Source: Blastococcus sp. (lineage in GTDB: Bacteria > Actinomycetota > Actinomycetes > Mycobacteriales > Geodermatophilaceae). From it: 9,564 nt of DNA. The position numbers were made by a program, and so were the translations under genes. Each line of letters begins with the position of its first letter. Position 1 is the stretch's first letter. The notes beneath the pieces were generated by a model. The model saw nothing but the letters and a program-made list of their open reading frames with translations. It made no database searches and was not told the DNA's origin. The stretch lies in NCBI GenBank assembly GCA_025963345.1, contig JAOPUS010000406.1:1-9564 (forward strand), read 5' to 3'. Of the stretch, positions 1-6,623 are shown piece after piece.

Positions 1-1841
1 GCGGCCTGTACCTGGCCACTGGTCAGCCGTGGCTGCTGGTGGCCGTCTTCGCGCTGCACACGGAGACCGCCTGGCAGTTCCTCCCGACGATCCGGTTCGA
101 CGGCTACTACATGCTCGCTGACGTGGCAGGCGTGCCCGAGCTGTTCAGCTACATCGGGCCGGTGCTGAAGAGCCTCATGCCCGGCCGCCCCACCCATCCG
201 CGGGTGCGGGAGCTGCGCCCCTGGTCGCGCCGGCTCATCGTCGGCTGGGCCGGGCTGACCGTCCCGGTGCTGCTGTTCTACTTCGTCGTCTTCCTCCTCG
301 TCGTGCCCCGGGTGCTGCCCCTGGTGTGGGCCGCCGTGCTCGAGTACCTGGACACGATGCAGACGGCGATCCGGACCGGCGACGTCGCGACCGTCGCGCT
401 GAGTGTGTTCCAGCTCTTCATGCTGCTCCTGCCCTGGGCGGGTAGCGCCCTGATCGGCGTCATGCTCACCCGCGTGCTGCGTCGGCTCACCTTCGACCGC
501 TGGGGGTGGGCGTGGGCTCGGCCGGGAACGGGCGCCACCGTGCGCAGGTACATGGCTCTGGCCGCGGTGGCCGGTCTCGCGGGCGCCTTCCTCGGGCGGT
601 TGTGGGGCGTCGCGACCTCGGCGCCTGCGGCAGCCGCGGAGACGCGGATCAGCAGCAGCGCGTTCGGCCTGCTGCGCCTCGGGGGCGAGGCAGCGCCGGA
701 TGTGGCCACCGGAGAGGTCATGGTCCGGGATCAGTTGGCGGCCTACGGGCGTCTCACCGGCGCATTCGACCGGCATGCCGACGTCCTGACTGGTGCCCGT
801 GAGGTGGCCGTCCTGGCCTGCGTGGCGCTCCTCGTCTGCTTTCTTGCGGTCGCCCGGATCCTCCGGTGGGGGCTGTGGGCAGTGGGGCTCCCGCTCGCGG
901 CCGTTGCCGTGATGGGTCCCGCGGCCACTGCGCTGGTCACCGTGAGCCCCGGGGTCGTGGGGGCCGCGTGGGCGGCGGTGGGGGGCACGCTGATCCTTGC
1001 TGCACGGCACCACGGCCGACACCGTCTCCGGCCCCGCCACGGTCTGCACCGCCTCGTGATCGTCGTGGGCGCACTCGCGGTCGCGATGGGCCTGGCAACC
1101 GCCCCCCTGCTGATCGTGCCGCTGGCCATCGGCACCGCACTGCTCGTCGTGAGCCGGGGAGCTCATCCGGGACGGCCCGCGCACTGGCTGCCGCTGGCGG
1201 GAGCCGCGTTCCTGCTGACGGCACTGGCCCCCGTGGCCGCACTCGCGATCCTGCGGGTGCCGGGGTCGGTGGCGCTGACTGCCGCGGAGTCACAGGTCCT
1301 CCTGCTCGTCGCGATCCCCGTCGTGGCAGCTGGAGTCGTCATGCGCGACCTGCGCTGGGCCGCGGTGACGACCGGGTCGTGGCTCGTTCTTGCGGCGCTT
1401 CCCGTGGCAGGCGCCGCGGGTGTCCTGCCGCTCGTCCTCTGCGGCACCGTTCTTCTGGGCGCACGCTTCGTGCAGACGATGACGGGGAGGGCGGTGGAGG
1501 AGCGGCCGCACACATTGCTGAGGGCAGCGGTCGCCGTACCGGTGCTCGTTCTCGCGGTCGCCGGTGCCCTCTTGCTGCCCGCGCACGCCCCCGAGTTGCC
1601 GCACCGCGCGCTCGCCCAGTGGCTCACCACCCCGGGGGCTCCCGCATCCGTCGCGGTGTCGCCTCCTGTGTGGGCTGATCTCGTGCGCGACGGGGTCCCC
1701 AGCGACCGGCTGCAGCTCGCCGCCTCCGGTTCCGAGGGTTCCGGCGAGTGGCTCGTCGCGGTCGGCACAGGCGACGCGTCTCGTGTCCTCGCGGCCTTCG
1801 GCTCGGGGGGCGGCACGCTCACCGTGCTGCGATCGCCGTAG
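1..1841 (+). CDS. M50-type membrane zinc metallopeptidase (putative peptide zinc metalloprotease), 5' truncated by window
   Basis: The frame is open from base 3, so the true start and the HExxH zinc site lie upstream of the window; a GTG at 39 is internal, not the start. The fragment opens with a hydrophobic stretch followed by RFDGYYMLADVAGVPELF (from about 93). This fits the (L/F)DG motif of S2P-like M50 proteases, whose Asp (codon 99-101) supplies the third zinc ligand. About ten hydrophobic segments follow, interrupted by one soluble loop (about 620-790). The last ~70 residues form a soluble tail, with WADLVRDGVPSDRL near its start and AAFGSGGGTLTVLRSP at its end. The tail recalls, from memory, C-terminal modules of actinobacterial polytopic glycosyltransferase-like membrane proteins. 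Family members often sit near peptide export or modification genes, but none is visible here. It ends 60 bp before the dioxygenase on the same strand. The family call rests on the LDG-type motif and membrane context alone, because the catalytic HExxH cannot be seen. Confidence 0.72.
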   Translation, partial: GLYLATGQPWLLVAVFALHTETAWQFLPTIRFDGYYMLADVAGVPELFSYIGPVLKSLMPGRPTHPRVRELRPWSRRLIVGWAGLTVPVLLFYFVVFLLVVPRVLPLVWAAVLEYLDTMQTAIRTGDVATVALSVFQLFMLLLPWAGSALIGVMLTRVLRRLTFDRWGWAWARPGTGATVRRYMALAAVAGLAGAFLGRLWGVATSAPAAAAETRISSSAFGLLRLGGEAAPDVATGEVMVRDQLAAYGRLTGAFDRHADVLTGAREVAVLACVALLVCFLAVARILRWGLWAVGLPLAAVAVMGPAATALVTVSPGVVGAAWAAVGGTLILAARHHGRHRLRPRHGLHRLVIVVGALAVAMGLATAPLLIVPLAIGTALLVVSRGAHPGRPAHWLPLAGAAFLLTALAPVAALAILRVPGSVALTAAESQVLLLVAIPVVAAGVVMRDLRWAAVTTGSWLVLAALPVAGAAGVLPLVLCGTVLLGARFVQTMTGRAVEERPHTLLRAAVAVPVLVLAVAGALLLPAHAPELPHRALAQWLTTPGAPASVAVSPPVWADLVRDGVPSDRLQLAASGSEGSGEWLVAVGTGDASRVLAAFGSGGGTLTVLRSP

Positions 1842-1901
1842 GTTCGGCTCCCAGGGACCTCCCAGCGGACATCCCGGCGCATCCCGGTACGGGGCCCGAC
1901 G

Positions 1902-2777
1902 ATGTTCACCATGACTTCTCCTGAGCGCGCCACCGACGCACACCTGCACGGCGAACACGAGGTCGAGGACCACGACCGCGGCCTGCTGTTCGACATGCAG
2001 CGCCTCGTCGGCCGCCGCCGCGCTCTGGCGGTGTTCGGCGGCACGGCCCTCGCCGCCCTGGCCGGCTGCACGGCGAACACCACCACGGGCACGAGCAGTG
2101 CGACCACGGCGTCGTCGTCCGAGTCCGCGGCCGGAGCTGCCGCCGCCGGCGACGTCGACGTCATCCCGCAGGAGACCGCCGGCCCCTACCCGGCCGACGG
2201 GTCCAACGGGAAGAACGTGCTGAGCGAGAGCGGAGTCGTGCGCAGCGACATCCGGTCGTCCTTCGGCTCCTCGACGACGACCGCGGAGGGCGTGCCGCTG
2301 ACCATCCGGCTCACGCTGGTGGAGGCCGACGGCGACACCCCGGTCGAGGGTGCGGCGGTCTACCTGTGGCACTGCAACCGCGACGGCCAGTACTCCATGT
2401 ACGACCGCGCGGTGGCCGACGAGAACTACCTGCGCGGCGTCCAGGTGTCGGCCGCGGACGGCACGGTCACCTTCACCAGCGTCTTCCCGGCCTGCTACTC
2501 CGGGCGCTGGCCGCACATCCACTTCGAGGTCTACACGAGCGTGGACGAGGCCACGGCAGCCGGACAGATCCTGTCGACCAGTCAGCTCGCCCTGCCGGAG
2601 GACACCTGCTCCACGGTCTACGCCACCAGCGGCTACGAGCAGAGCGTCAGCAACCTGAGCCGCGTCTCGCTGACCCGGGACAACGTCTTCGGCGACGACG
2701 GCGGGGTCTCGCAGCTGGCCACGTTGACCGGCGACGTGCCCGGCGGATACACGGCGGCGCTCACCGTCGGCCTCTGA
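1902..2777 (+). CDS. Tat-exported lipoprotein intradiol ring-cleavage dioxygenase
   Basis: This 291-aa protein is predicted to cleave catechol-type rings between the two hydroxyl-bearing carbons with non-haem Fe(III), outside the membrane. An N-terminal His/Asp-rich cytoplasmic lead (residues 1-35) precedes a twin-arginine signal (GRRRALAVFGG, 37-47) and a lipobox LAGC with Cys56 as lipidation site. A Thr/Ser-rich tether (57-80) follows, then the dioxygenase fold opening with IPQETAGPYPADG. The Fe ligands of protocatechuate 3,4-dioxygenase relatives map to Tyr164 (DGQYSMYD), Tyr199 (PACYSGRW), His205 and His207 (WPHIHFEV); all four are present, so it looks catalytically competent. The length matches the widespread actinobacterial secreted subfamily, whose natural substrate I do not know. 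The start could also be the ATG at 1911; neither has a strong Shine-Dalgarno, though GGGG at 1891-1894 slightly favours 1902. It converges on the DUF3533 gene with only 11 bp between stops. Confidence 0.92.
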   Translation: MFTMTSPERATDAHLHGEHEVEDHDRGLLFDMQRLVGRRRALAVFGGTALAALAGCTANTTTGTSSATTASSSESAAGAAAAGDVDVIPQETAGPYPADGSNGKNVLSESGVVRSDIRSSFGSSTTTAEGVPLTIRLTLVEADGDTPVEGAAVYLWHCNRDGQYSMYDRAVADENYLRGVQVSAADGTVTFTSVFPACYSGRWPHIHFEVYTSVDEATAAGQILSTSQLALPEDTCSTVYATSGYEQSVSNLSRVSLTRDNVFGDDGGVSQLATLTGDVPGGYTAALTVGL

Positions 2778-2788
2778 GCCGACCGAGG

Positions 2789-3880
2789 TCAGCCGACGGC
2801 GACCGACTCCGCCAGCTCGGACTCGAGGCCGTCGTCCGCGCGGTCGTGCACGGGGCGTGCCCCGGGCAGGTGAACGGGGGCCGCTGCCACGGCGACGGCG
2901 GCCCGACGGCGTTCGATGAGCGCGGCGAGCCCGACCAGGAGGAGTCCTGCGGCGAGCCAGGCGAACAGGATCACGACGTCGCGCCCGATGCCGAGGCCCG
3001 GGAAGTACTCGAGGGTGCGACCGGCCTCGACCAGCCCGGAGCCGATCCAGAAGGAATGCAGGGACGCGAAGAAGCCCGGCTGCAACTCGGGCGCGAAGAC
3101 GCCGCCGGAACTGGTGAAGTTCAGCATCACGAACAGGAGGACGAGCGTCCCCGTCGTCCAACGCCCCAGGAAGGTGTGCAGGCCGACACCGATCAGGATG
3201 ACTGCGCCGGCGTACACCCAGGCGAGCACCCCGATGGCTCCGGCGGAGTCGGGTAGTGCGCCGTAGACCGGGCCGCCGATGACCGTGGTGAGTGCCGCGA
3301 TCACGGCCGCGGCGGCGACCGCCAGCAGAGCGCGCGTCCGCATGCGCAGGCGGGCGCCGGCCGCGCCGATCGCGATGGCGCCGCTGTAGGCACCGACGGT
3401 CAGCGCGACCAGGTAGAAGAAGATGCCCTGCCCGGTCGGGTCGGTGTCGTCGGCCGGGGCCACGTCCTCGACCCGGAGCGGCAGGCCCTGCGCGAGGGCG
3501 ACCGGCGCGAGCATCCGCTGGACGGTCACCGCCGTGGTGTCGGAGGCAGCACTGGCGATGAGCATCGACGGGGACCTCGGGTCGGGCACGTAGGCGCCGG
3601 AGATCTCGCGGTGGGCGAGTGCATCGCGGGCCTCGCCGACGGTGGGGACCGTACGCACGGTGGCACGGTCACCGAGCCCGTCCTGGACGGACTGGGCGAG
3701 GACGGCGACCCCGGGGCCGGCGCCGACGACGTCCAGCCGCAGGCCCTGGGGTTCCGGCTGGTGGAAGGCGCCGAGATACGCCAGTGCCATCCCGGTCGCG
3801 AGGAGGATCGGCACCGCCAGGTGGCCCAGCACGTGGCGGAGGACGGTGCGCGTCGACACGGTGTCGGCGTGAGCGCTCAT
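2789..3880 (-). CDS. DUF3533 / YhgE-Pip-like (ABC-2 permease-like) membrane protein, probable exporter component
   Basis: The 363-aa product has one N-terminal membrane segment (about 17-38), an extracytoplasmic domain (about 40-150), five further membrane segments (about 150-330) and a cytoplasmic tail. This one-plus-five layout, with the motif FVMLNFTSSGGVFAPEL before a re-entrant stretch and GLVEAGRTLEYFPG, is that of the DUF3533/YhgE-Pip families, distantly related to ABC-2 permeases. At 363 aa it matches the short DUF3533 form rather than full YhgE (700+ aa). No ATP-binding partner is adjacent, so it may act alone or with an unlinked ATPase; the transported substrate is unknown. The ATG is supported by a GAAGGA Shine-Dalgarno just upstream (around 3884-3890). 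It is divergent from a MarR gene, and both starts face the same operator pair, so MarR-controlled, ligand-induced expression is the natural inference. A role in efflux of toxic or aromatic compounds is plausible but unproven. Confidence 0.8.
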   Translation of the reverse strand: MSAHADTVSTRTVLRHVLGHLAVPILLATGMALAYLGAFHQPEPQGLRLDVVGAGPGVAVLAQSVQDGLGDRATVRTVPTVGEARDALAHREISGAYVPDPRSPSMLIASAASDTTAVTVQRMLAPVALAQGLPLRVEDVAPADDTDPTGQGIFFYLVALTVGAYSGAIAIGAAGARLRMRTRALLAVAAAAVIAALTTVIGGPVYGALPDSAGAIGVLAWVYAGAVILIGVGLHTFLGRWTTGTLVLLFVMLNFTSSGGVFAPELQPGFFASLHSFWIGSGLVEAGRTLEYFPGLGIGRDVVILFAWLAAGLLLVGLAALIERRRAAVAVAAAPVHLPGARPVHDRADDGLESELAESVAVG

Positions 3881-3892
3881 GGGATTCCTTCA

Positions 3893-3933
3893 AAGTTGTA
3901 AACTGCAACCCAACTGGTTGTAGCTTACAACTT
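3893..3933. promoter_or_regulatory. Twin MarR-type operator between divergent genes
   Basis: Two 15-bp dyads with the same design, GTTGTA-N3-TRCAAC, sit at 3895-3909 (second arm TGCAAC, one mismatch) and 3917-3931 (perfect, GTTGTA-GCT-TACAAC). Their centres are 22 bp apart, about two helical turns, so dimers bound to each would lie on the same DNA face. The two halves also form one larger inverted repeat: 3893-3910 against 3916-3933 agrees at 16 of 18 positions around the spacer CAACT. The pair lies 13 bp from the DUF3533 start and 19 bp from the MarR start and fills most of the 71-bp intergenic region, so it must overlap both promoters. The stretch is also much AT-richer than its surroundings. 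Binding by the adjacent MarR is inferred from position and symmetry. Confidence 0.82.
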
Positions 3934-3940
3934 CTGGATC

Positions 3941-3946
3941 GGGAGG
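3941..3946 (+). promoter_or_regulatory. Shine-Dalgarno fixing the GTG start of the MarR gene
   Basis: GGGAGG lies 5 nt before the GTG at 3952. An ATG at 3947 is in another frame, and the same frame stays open far upstream through the operator, so this site decides the start. Confidence 0.7.
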
Positions 3947-3951
3947 ATGCT

Positions 3952-4389
3952 GTGTCCCGGGACACCGCTGCGAACACCCCTGAGGACACCGCCGCGGATG
4001 TGCAGCGCGAGCTCACCGTCTTCGCCAGGCGGGTCCGCGCGCAGGGCGGGCGGCTGCATCCCGAGCTGCCGTTCGTGGCGCACTCGATGCTGAGCCAGAT
4101 CGCGGCCGTCCCCGGGTGCCGGTCCGTCGACCTCGTGCACGTGTACCGGCTGGACAAGTCGACCGTGAGCCGGCAGGTGGCCGACCTCGAGCGACGCGGT
4201 CTCGTGGACCGCGTCGCCGGCCCGGAGGGCGGGCGTCCTCAGGTGCTGCAGGTGACGCCGGCCGGAGCGGATCTGCTGGCGGAGGCCGCACGCCTCCAGC
4301 GCGAGGAACTCGACAGCCGGCTGGTCGACTGGAGCGAGGCCGAGGTAGGGGAGTTCGCCCGGCTCCTGCGCCGGTACAACGGCGACTGA
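3952..4389 (+). CDS. MarR-family winged helix-turn-helix transcriptional regulator
   Basis: This is a 145-aa protein of typical MarR length. An N-terminal dimerisation helix region (about 12-45) leads into the winged HTH. LVHVYRLDKSTVSRQVADLE (61-80) covers the helix-turn-helix with its recognition helix, and RRGLVDRVAGPEGGRPQVLQ (81-100) is the strand-wing-strand with the family's charged wing tip. VTPAGADLL and two C-terminal helices (to 145) complete the dimer interface. The single Cys56 (VPGCRSVD) is not at the usual redox-sensor position of OhrR-type members, so a small-molecule ligand is the likelier signal. It probably represses itself and the divergent DUF3533 gene through the paired dyads just upstream. 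The ligand cannot be read from the sequence; the dioxygenase on the far side of the exporter makes an aromatic compound a possibility only. It ends 34 bp before the convergent acyltransferase stop. Confidence 0.92.
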   Translation: MSRDTAANTPEDTAADVQRELTVFARRVRAQGGRLHPELPFVAHSMLSQIAAVPGCRSVDLVHVYRLDKSTVSRQVADLERRGLVDRVAGPEGGRPQVLQVTPAGADLLAEAARLQREELDSRLVDWSEAEVGEFARLLRRYNGD

Positions 4390-4423
4390 TCGCCGCACGA
4401 GGCTCGACGACGTCCGAGCGCTG

Positions 4424-5623
4424 CTACGCCGCCATCCGACCCGACGATTCCCGCGTCGGCCCGGATGACCGGCGGGCGTGCTCCGGTGTGGACGAACCGG
4501 CACCGAGCCGCTGCGCCGGGAAGAGCCGGTCGCGCAGCCGGAGCGCCGGTCGCTCGACCACGACCGTCGCGAGCACCCCGGTGCCGATCGCCACGCCGTA
4601 CTTCACCAGTTGGGCCAGCGGTGTGGTCGATGCGTAATCCAGGCCCGGGAGCCACCCCAGAACCGACTCCGCGGCGAAGACGTGCCAGATGTAGATCCCG
4701 TAGGAGTACCGGCCCAGCGCGGCCAGGGGACGGCTGATCCAGCCGGCACGTGGCACCCACGCCGCCCCGTACAGCAACAGGAGAAAGGCCGCACCGGTCA
4801 GGTACGCGACCGTGTAGCCCAGCGTGCTCCCCAGTGTGCCGCTCTTGCCGACGTCGGCGAGGAACCAGACTCCGGCCGCCGTTGCCGCCGCCCACAGCCA
4901 GCGCCGCCGCACGAGCCGCTCGAAGGTCGCCGGGGCGTGCACCCGCAGGACGGCGAGCAGGACGCCGGCCGCCAGCGAGTCCATCCGGAAGTGGGTGCGC
5001 CACTGCAGCCGCACGTCGCTCACGCCGGCCGCGACGCCGATGCCGCGCAGTGCCAGCGACGCGACCAGCACCCCGACGAGCACGCCGACGAGCACGCGCA
5101 GGCAGGTCCGGCGGCGGGCGACGAGCGGAAAGAGGACGGCCAGCAGGAGATAGAAGTGCTCCTCGACCGCGAGCGACCACAGGTGCGCCAGCGACGTCCC
5201 CGTGTAGTTCTGTACGTGGAGGGCGTTCTGCCAGAGGTAGGACCCCACCGGTTCGGTGCCGAGAATCGCGTGGACGGCGAGGAAGACGTAGAGCACCGGC
5301 CAGAGCCGCAGCAGGCGCCGCGCGGTGAACCGCCGGCCGTCGAAGCTGCCCGTCCGCGATCGCTCCCGCAGGACGAGCTGGCCCATCAGGAAGCCGCTGA
5401 GGACGAAGAACAGGTCGACGCCCGCCCAGCCGAAGACGTGCCCGGGCCACTGCAGCGCGTCGAGCACCGGGTTGCCGCTCGGTTGCCGGCTGAAGTGCCA
5501 GCCCAGCGCCAGGACGATCGCGACACCGCGGACGACGTCGAGATCGAGTCTCCGGGAGCCCGCGGGAGGGGCGCCTTCCTGTCGTTGGGCGTGCAGGACC
5601 GGAAGGGAGTTCGGGGAAGGCAT
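4424..5623 (-). CDS. Acyltransferase family 3 (OafA/YrhL-like) integral membrane O-acyltransferase
   Basis: The 399-aa product, with about ten membrane segments, should move acyl (often acetyl) groups from the cytoplasmic side onto a surface glycan, lipid or other extracytoplasmic acceptor. The family signatures are in order: LDVVRGVAIVLALGWHFSR (28-46) with the conserved His43, VDLFFVLSGFLMG (69-81), RRLLRLWPVLY (102-112) and HLWSLAVEEHFYLLLA (147-162). LGRYSYGIYIWHVF comes late in the protein and ERPALRLRDRLFP at the end. No SGNH domain follows, so it is the short single-domain form, ending in a Ser/Arg-rich tail. An in-frame TAG four codons upstream confirms the ATG as the furthest possible start, although the Shine-Dalgarno is weak. 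No glycan-biosynthesis genes are adjacent, so the acceptor is unknown. It diverges from the OmpR-type regulator, which might control it; that link is inference. Confidence 0.92.
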   Translation of the reverse strand: MPSPNSLPVLHAQRQEGAPPAGSRRLDLDVVRGVAIVLALGWHFSRQPSGNPVLDALQWPGHVFGWAGVDLFFVLSGFLMGQLVLRERSRTGSFDGRRFTARRLLRLWPVLYVFLAVHAILGTEPVGSYLWQNALHVQNYTGTSLAHLWSLAVEEHFYLLLAVLFPLVARRRTCLRVLVGVLVGVLVASLALRGIGVAAGVSDVRLQWRTHFRMDSLAAGVLLAVLRVHAPATFERLVRRRWLWAAATAAGVWFLADVGKSGTLGSTLGYTVAYLTGAAFLLLLYGAAWVPRAGWISRPLAALGRYSYGIYIWHVFAAESVLGWLPGLDYASTTPLAQLVKYGVAIGTGVLATVVVERPALRLRDRLFPAQRLGAGSSTPEHARRSSGPTRESSGRMAA

Positions 5624-5670
5624 TGATGAACCAGCCTAGGAGAGGTCCGGCGGTCCGGCCTCCCGATCGG

Positions 5671-5799
5671 CATCTCACCCGGGTGGCTCCGCTCACTCCG
5701 GTGACCCAGACCTCACTCCTGGGGGTGAGGAACGAGGACGGTCGGATTCCCGGTGGACTCAACTTGAGCGCTCGACCTGCCGATCACCCGGTCAGGTGA
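5671..5799. promoter_or_regulatory. Cluster of TCAC...GTGA dyads in divergent intergenic region
   Basis: The 226-bp gap between the acyltransferase and response-regulator starts holds several short dyads sharing TCAC/GTGA arms. They are CACCCGGGTG (5676-5685), TCAC-TCCG-GTGA (5693-5704), CCTCAC-N8-GTGAGG (5711-5730) and TCACC-CGGTCA-GGTGA (5784-5799). A different perfect palindrome, CTCAACTTGAG, lies at 5758-5768. The first three TCAC motifs start 18 and 20 bp apart. The arms are short and GC-rich, so chance is not excluded, but repetition of one arm sequence in a promoter region suggests binding sites for a regulator, possibly the adjacent OmpR-type protein. I see no convincing -35/-10 pair. 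Confidence 0.35.
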
Positions 5800-5836
5800 C
5801 GAATGGCTCTGCCGTTCGCGCTGCTTGTCGCCGGTG

Positions 5837-5842
5837 AGGAGG
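5837..5842 (+). promoter_or_regulatory. Shine-Dalgarno fixing the GTG start of the response regulator
   Basis: A full AGGAGG lies 7 nt before the GTG at 5850, within the purine run GAGGAGGAGAGG (5836-5847). It selects the GTG over an out-of-frame ATG at 5803. Confidence 0.75.
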
Positions 5843-5849
5843 AGAGGTC

Positions 5850-6557
5850 GTGGCCGAACAGTCCGTGCTCGTCGTCGAGGACACCGACGAGATCCGTGAG
5901 CTCGTCACCACGGTGCTGCGGCGGGCCGGTTTCGACGTCCGTGAGGCCAGTTCCGGGGCTGCCTGCCTGGAAGAGGTCCGTCGTGACGCACCCGACCTCA
6001 TCGTGCTCGACCTGGGACTTCCGGACGCCGACGGCACCGAGGTGTGCCGCCAGATCCGCGCCGAGACCCAGTGCTACGTCCTCATGCTCACCGCGCGCGC
6101 CGAGGAGGTCGATCTGCTGATCGGTCTCGCCGTCGGCGCCGACGGTTACATGGCCAAGCCGTTCTCCCCGCGCGAGCTCGTGGCGCGGGTGCAGGCGATG
6201 CTGCGCTTCCCCCGCCAGGTCCAGGTTGCCCAGCCGGCCGCCCAGGCGGCGGAGTCGGTCCGCCGGCTCGCCGAGCTCGAGGTGGACGAGGAGAGCCGCG
6301 AGGTGCGGGTGGACGGCGCCGTCGTCGACCTGACCCGCACCGAGTTCGACCTGCTTGCCGCGCTGGCCTCCCGGCCCGGTCGCGTGCTGCAGCGGGAGAC
6401 CCTGCTGCGCGAGGTCTGGCAGACCGACTGGGAGGGCAACCTCCGGCTGGTCGAGGCCCACATGTCGAACCTGCGCCGCAAGCTCGTGGCGGCAGGGCTG
6501 AACTCCCCGGAGATCCGCACCGTGCGTGGAGTCGGTTACCGGCTCGTCGCCGCCTGA
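5850..6557 (+). CDS. OmpR/PhoB-family two-component response regulator
   Basis: This 235-aa protein has the canonical two-domain build. The receiver (1-120) shows VLVVEDTDE with the acidic pair Glu10/Asp11, phospho-acceptor Asp54 in IVLDLGLPDADG, switch Thr81 in LMLTAR and Lys103 in MAKPFSPREL; all catalytic positions are intact. A linker (121-138) leads to the winged-helix DNA-binding domain (about 140-235), with LTRTEFDLLAALASRPGRVL, the recognition region EAHMSNLRRKL and the C-terminal hairpin IRTVRGVGYRL. It should bind tandem DNA sites when phosphorylated. No histidine kinase is adjacent, so within this window it is an orphan and its partner must be elsewhere. It diverges from the acyltransferase and converges on the REC-HPt operon with a hairpin between them. 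Its targets are unknown; the dyad-rich upstream region would be a place for autoregulation. Confidence 0.95.
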   Translation: MAEQSVLVVEDTDEIRELVTTVLRRAGFDVREASSGAACLEEVRRDAPDLIVLDLGLPDADGTEVCRQIRAETQCYVLMLTARAEEVDLLIGLAVGADGYMAKPFSPRELVARVQAMLRFPRQVQVAQPAAQAAESVRRLAELEVDEESREVRVDGAVVDLTRTEFDLLAALASRPGRVLQRETLLREVWQTDWEGNLRLVEAHMSNLRRKLVAAGLNSPEIRTVRGVGYRLVAA

Positions 6558-6599
6558 AAGAGGACCCCTCTGCCCCCCACCACTCGCAGGCTCGCGGCG

Positions 6600-6617
6600 G
6601 GCCCCTGCACAGGGGCC
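6600..6617. terminator. GC-rich hairpin between convergent genes, possible bidirectional terminator
   Basis: GGCCCCTG-CA-CAGGGGCC is a perfect 8-bp inverted repeat, in practice a 6-bp GC stem with a TGCACA loop. It lies in the 66-bp gap between the response regulator stop (6557) and the second REC-HPt stop (6624). Location between two convergent stops and perfect symmetry support a terminator. There is no T-tract on either side, as is common for actinobacterial terminators, so this is a structural call only. Confidence 0.5.
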
Positions 6618-6623
6618 ACGGAG

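Noticed and set aside
1870..1887. Direct repeat CATCCCGG, two copies 10 bp apart, in the gap before the dioxygenase
   Set aside because: It is too short and too GC-rich to exceed chance, and no associated promoter elements are seen.
1290..3161. A 623-codon open frame on the minus strand
   Set aside because: It lies antisense to the M50 and dioxygenase genes, both with clear family motifs. Its product is Arg/Ala/Gly-rich without recognisable domains, as expected of a shadow frame at this GC content.
4402..4419. Stem-loop GCTCG-N8-CGAGC between the convergent MarR and acyltransferase stops
   Set aside because: A 5-bp stem with an 8-nt loop and no T-tract is too weak to call a terminator, although the position would suit one.
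4478..5626. A 382-codon open frame on the plus strand opposite the acyltransferase
   Set aside because: The translation is rich in Gln, Arg, Asp and Pro without any domain; it is a shadow of the acyltransferase.
4239..5762. A 507-codon open frame on the minus strand in a frame other than the acyltransferase
   Set aside because: The acyltransferase frame carries all family motifs in order. The alternative frame is Arg/Pro-rich with none, and it runs into the MarR gene.
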